Positions 52,988-55,133 of a DNA stretch of 55,133 nt are shown here, piece after piece. The notes beneath the pieces were generated by a model. The model worked only from the letters and a program-made list of their open reading frames with translations, made no database searches and was not told the origin of the DNA. Positions within the stretch are counted from its first letter, which is position 1; the number at the start of each line of letters is the position of its first letter. Origin of the DNA: Rikenella microfusus (GTDB lineage Bacteria > Bacteroidota > Bacteroidia > Bacteroidales > VadinHA17); NCBI GenBank assembly GCA_020722575.1, contig DYKN01000010.1:1-55133 (forward strand), in the 5' to 3' direction. The position numbers and the translations under genes were made by a program.

Positions 52988-54865
52988 ATGAAAAGAATTC
53001 TTAGAGCTGGAAAATTGTCGGCAATTTATGAAGAAGGCTCTTTGAGATATATCTACGCATCGGAAAATGAGTTGCTGAGGATGATTTATCCTGCTGTGCG
53101 CGATAGAAACTGGCTTACTCTAAAACCAGAAATCACTGATGAAAAAACAGAGATAAATGAAAGTTCATTTAAAATTTCTTTAAGGTGCACTTACAGATCG
53201 GGGAATATGGTTTTCAGAGCCGATTATACTTATGAAGGAACTGAGGATAACAAAATATACCTTACAATGGAGGGGGAGGCTGTTACACAATTTGAAAGGA
53301 ACCGAATAGGGTTCTGTGTCCTCCATCCTATTGAAGGTTGTGCTGGAAATACATGTGTTATTGAACATACCGACGGAACAACCGAACAATCTCTTTTTCC
53401 TGAAGAAATTAGTCCTCATCAGATATTCAGGGATATAAAATCAATGAAATGGATTAATAAAAGCGTTACCTGTTTTCTTGAATTTGAAGGCGATATATTT
53501 GAAACGGAAGATCAGAGAAACTGGACAGATGCTTCCTATAAAACTTATTCTACTCCTCTTTCATTGCCTTTTCCGGTTACACTCGAAAAAGGAACCAGAG
53601 TTCACCAGAAAATTACTTTCAAAGCATTAAATGTTCCCGAACCTGTTGTTCAGGTTGATGAGACTGTGCTCATTCAACTTTTGCCAGATGAGTCTTTTAT
53701 AATGCCTTTTATTGGCATTGGCAGGTCTTCATCAGATAAACCTCTTACATTGAAAGAAATAAAAATACTACGTTCGGCCGGATTTGACCATTACAGAACC
53801 GATATCCACCTGTATTCAAGATCATGGTCGGCAGAAGCAGATCTTTCGAATAATGAATCAATTGAACTGGGCTGGCCTCTCGAAATTGCACTGTTCTTCT
53901 CAGATAACATTACATATCAGGCAGAAATGTTTGCAGAATGGGTTGAAACACGTAAACCTGACATTGAAAGAATATTGTTGTTTCATCGTGATACTCCCTC
54001 AACCCCCGATGATCTTGCTTCAGAATTTATTAAGATCATCAGGAAAGAAAATCCCAACTTGAAAATAGCGACAGGAACAAATGCCAATTTTGCACAACTT
54101 AATCGTTTCAGACCTGGCGATACCGGGAATGATTGTTTATGCTTCTCAATTCATCCACAGGAACATGCATCGGATAATGCCACCCTTGTTGAAAACCTCA
54201 GGGGACAGGAATATGCTGTAAAAGGCGTAAAATCATTTGCAGGCAGGAAAAATATTATTATTTCTCCGGTAACTTTAAAGAGGCGGTTTAATCCGAATAA
54301 TTCATTTATAGAACTCCCCTGGGAAGGCGAAGGTGTCCCTCCTCAGATAGATGCCCGTCAGATGACATTGTTTGGAGCTTCCTGGACTGCAGGAAGTCTG
54401 AAATATCTTTGCGAATCGGATGTTGACAGTATAACTTATTTCGAAACAACAGGTGAAAGAGGAGTAATTCAGGGTGAGATAGAACCACGATGGCCTGGCT
54501 TTTTCCCTTCTGAAAAAGGAATGATTTTTCCTGTCTTCCACCTCTTCAGATTTGTAATGATGCATAAAAACTACAGGACAATTAAAAATATAAGCTCTAA
54601 TCCACTCAGTGTTGATTGCCTTTCTATAGCCGACGATAAAGAAGCACGTTTTGTGATTGTTAATTTCACTGAAAACGAACAAAAAGTAAAAATAAATGGT
54701 CTTTCCGGGATGTTCAGACTGATACCTCTCTGCCGGAAAAATCTGAAGAAAGCTCAAAAAGACTATAGATGGGATGGACTTGAAGTTGCGAAATCATATC
54801 ATTCATCTGAAATTTTTATTCTGGAACCTGATTCAATAAATTTTCTCCAGGGCTGGTTAAAGTAG
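52988..54865 (+). CDS. D-apionate-lactonase-like protein
   Basis: Protein of 625 residues, no signal peptide, so probably cytoplasmic. Segments RNRIGFCVLHPIEGC and ETEDQRNWTDASYKTYSTPL are those I associate with the D-apionate lactonase (ApnL) family of apiose catabolism; the second half (about 235-540) looks like a TIM-barrel hydrolase fold and the last 80 residues like a beta domain. No neighbouring apiose genes are in the window, so the substrate could be another sugar lactone or acid. The gene stands alone after a palindrome-bearing promoter region, suggesting regulated sugar use. Confidence 0.5.
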   Translation: MKRILRAGKLSAIYEEGSLRYIYASENELLRMIYPAVRDRNWLTLKPEITDEKTEINESSFKISLRCTYRSGNMVFRADYTYEGTEDNKIYLTMEGEAVTQFERNRIGFCVLHPIEGCAGNTCVIEHTDGTTEQSLFPEEISPHQIFRDIKSMKWINKSVTCFLEFEGDIFETEDQRNWTDASYKTYSTPLSLPFPVTLEKGTRVHQKITFKALNVPEPVVQVDETVLIQLLPDESFIMPFIGIGRSSSDKPLTLKEIKILRSAGFDHYRTDIHLYSRSWSAEADLSNNESIELGWPLEIALFFSDNITYQAEMFAEWVETRKPDIERILLFHRDTPSTPDDLASEFIKIIRKENPNLKIATGTNANFAQLNRFRPGDTGNDCLCFSIHPQEHASDNATLVENLRGQEYAVKGVKSFAGRKNIIISPVTLKRRFNPNNSFIELPWEGEGVPPQIDARQMTLFGASWTAGSLKYLCESDVDSITYFETTGERGVIQGEIEPRWPGFFPSEKGMIFPVFHLFRFVMMHKNYRTIKNISSNPLSVDCLSIADDKEARFVIVNFTENEQKVKINGLSGMFRLIPLCRKNLKKAQKDYRWDGLEVAKSYHSSEIFILEPDSINFLQGWLK

Positions 54866-54903
54866 GTGTTAATGCATGATTTTGCAGTGCTACACACTGT
54901 GTC

Positions 54904-54958
54904 TTTACCTTTCGCCTTTTAACTTTCGCCTTCACTCCGGGATTACCTTCGGTGATCC
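54904..54958 (+). repeat. 55-bp direct repeat, copy 1
   Basis: Identical over 55 bp to the copy at 55079-55133, with a 175-bp period. It contains two CTTTCGCCTT-type subrepeats and a hairpin (CGGGATTACC with GGTGATCCCG, one G-T, at 54938-54960). Confidence 0.9.
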
Positions 54959-54992
54959 CGTTGGGAGGGTTTCCTGCACCGGCAAATTGCTC

Positions 54993-55012
54993 AGGTCACG
55001 CATGTGTGACCT
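54993..55012. repeat. Hairpin between the repeat copies
   Basis: AGGTCAC and GTGACCT form a perfect 7-bp stem around GCATGT. A second small palindrome, TCAGGC and GCCTGA with a 2-nt centre, lies at 55040-55053. Confidence 0.6.
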
Positions 55013-55078
55013 TCATTCTTGCTTTTCTTCCCTCCTCATTCAGGCAAGCCTGATTCGTTTCCAAATATGAACAATACT

Positions 55079-55133
55079 TTTACCTTTCGCCTTTTAACTT
55101 TCGCCTTCACTCCGGGATTACCTTCGGTGATCC
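55079..55133 (+). repeat. 55-bp direct repeat, copy 2, cut by window end
   Basis: Exact copy of 54904-54958. The window ends inside the hairpin of this copy, so the repeat may be longer and may continue in further units. Confidence 0.9.

Noticed and set aside
54904..55133. CRISPR-like array
   Set aside because: Only two 55-bp copies with a 120-bp separator, internal subrepeats and no cas genes nearby; unit and spacer sizes do not fit.

Overview
The window looks like a chromosomal segment of a Bacteroidota bacterium, most likely an anaerobic Bacteroidales-type lineage. The reasons are lineage-typical gene families (a fused MurF-Alr, GldB, a type IX sorting domain, DUF1573, DUF4369-TlpA, DUF5686, a PASTA protein beside RluD), few Shine-Dalgarno sequences, and repeated TAnnTTTG promoter boxes upstream of genes. 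Gene density is high and most genes are housekeeping or cell-envelope genes. I see no rRNA, tRNA, CRISPR array, prophage or insertion sequence.

Layout. 0-9.5 kb: a DUF4956/DUF2490 membrane pair; a minus-strand PASTA / T9SS-cargo / RluD operon; aminofutalosine synthase MqnE; rpmH; and a tightly packed GT2 / ECF sigma / RsmG operon. 9.6-16.6 kb: tgt-lptG, a biotin-dependent acyl-CoA carboxylase pair (carboxyltransferase plus biotin carrier), ispE and dnaB. 16.6-27.9 kb: a DUF5686 outer-membrane protein, rsmI and a lineage-specific protein; tdk with murF-alr; an outer-membrane barrel protein with nadE; gldB; and a two-cluster ferredoxin. 28-35.2 kb: a very large envelope protein with peptidase-like, propeller and barrel regions, a DUF1573 protein, meaB and a TlpA-like lipoprotein. 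35.3-42.8 kb: a histidine kinase/response regulator pair divergent from a small exported protein, two tandem M14 carboxypeptidase-like proteins (one with its metal site lost), and an unknown protein. 42.9-55 kb: a znuACB zinc importer, lpdA, an ECF sigma factor with an envelope-spanning putative anti-sigma protein, a lytic transglycosylase, uvrA, a D-apionate-lactonase-like protein, and a structured repeat region at the right edge.

The most interesting parts are regulatory. (i) At 46.8-48.8 kb an ECF sigma factor overlaps a gene whose product has a short cytosolic segment, one inner-membrane helix, a periplasmic linker and a C-terminal outer-membrane-barrel-like domain, so one polypeptide could link the outer membrane to a sigma factor; an ECF-type promoter-like sequence lies upstream. 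(ii) Three TTAAC repeats with exact 11-bp spacing sit between the two-component operon and the divergent exported protein, as expected for OmpR/PhoB-family regulator sites. (iii) The tandem M14 pair combines an apparently intact peptidase with a paralogue lacking the metal ligands.

Several starts were chosen over longer reading frames because the longer forms begin at TTG/GTG, overlap promoter boxes, or place residues ahead of a signal peptide. All family assignments come from reading the sequence and from memory; no database search was run.
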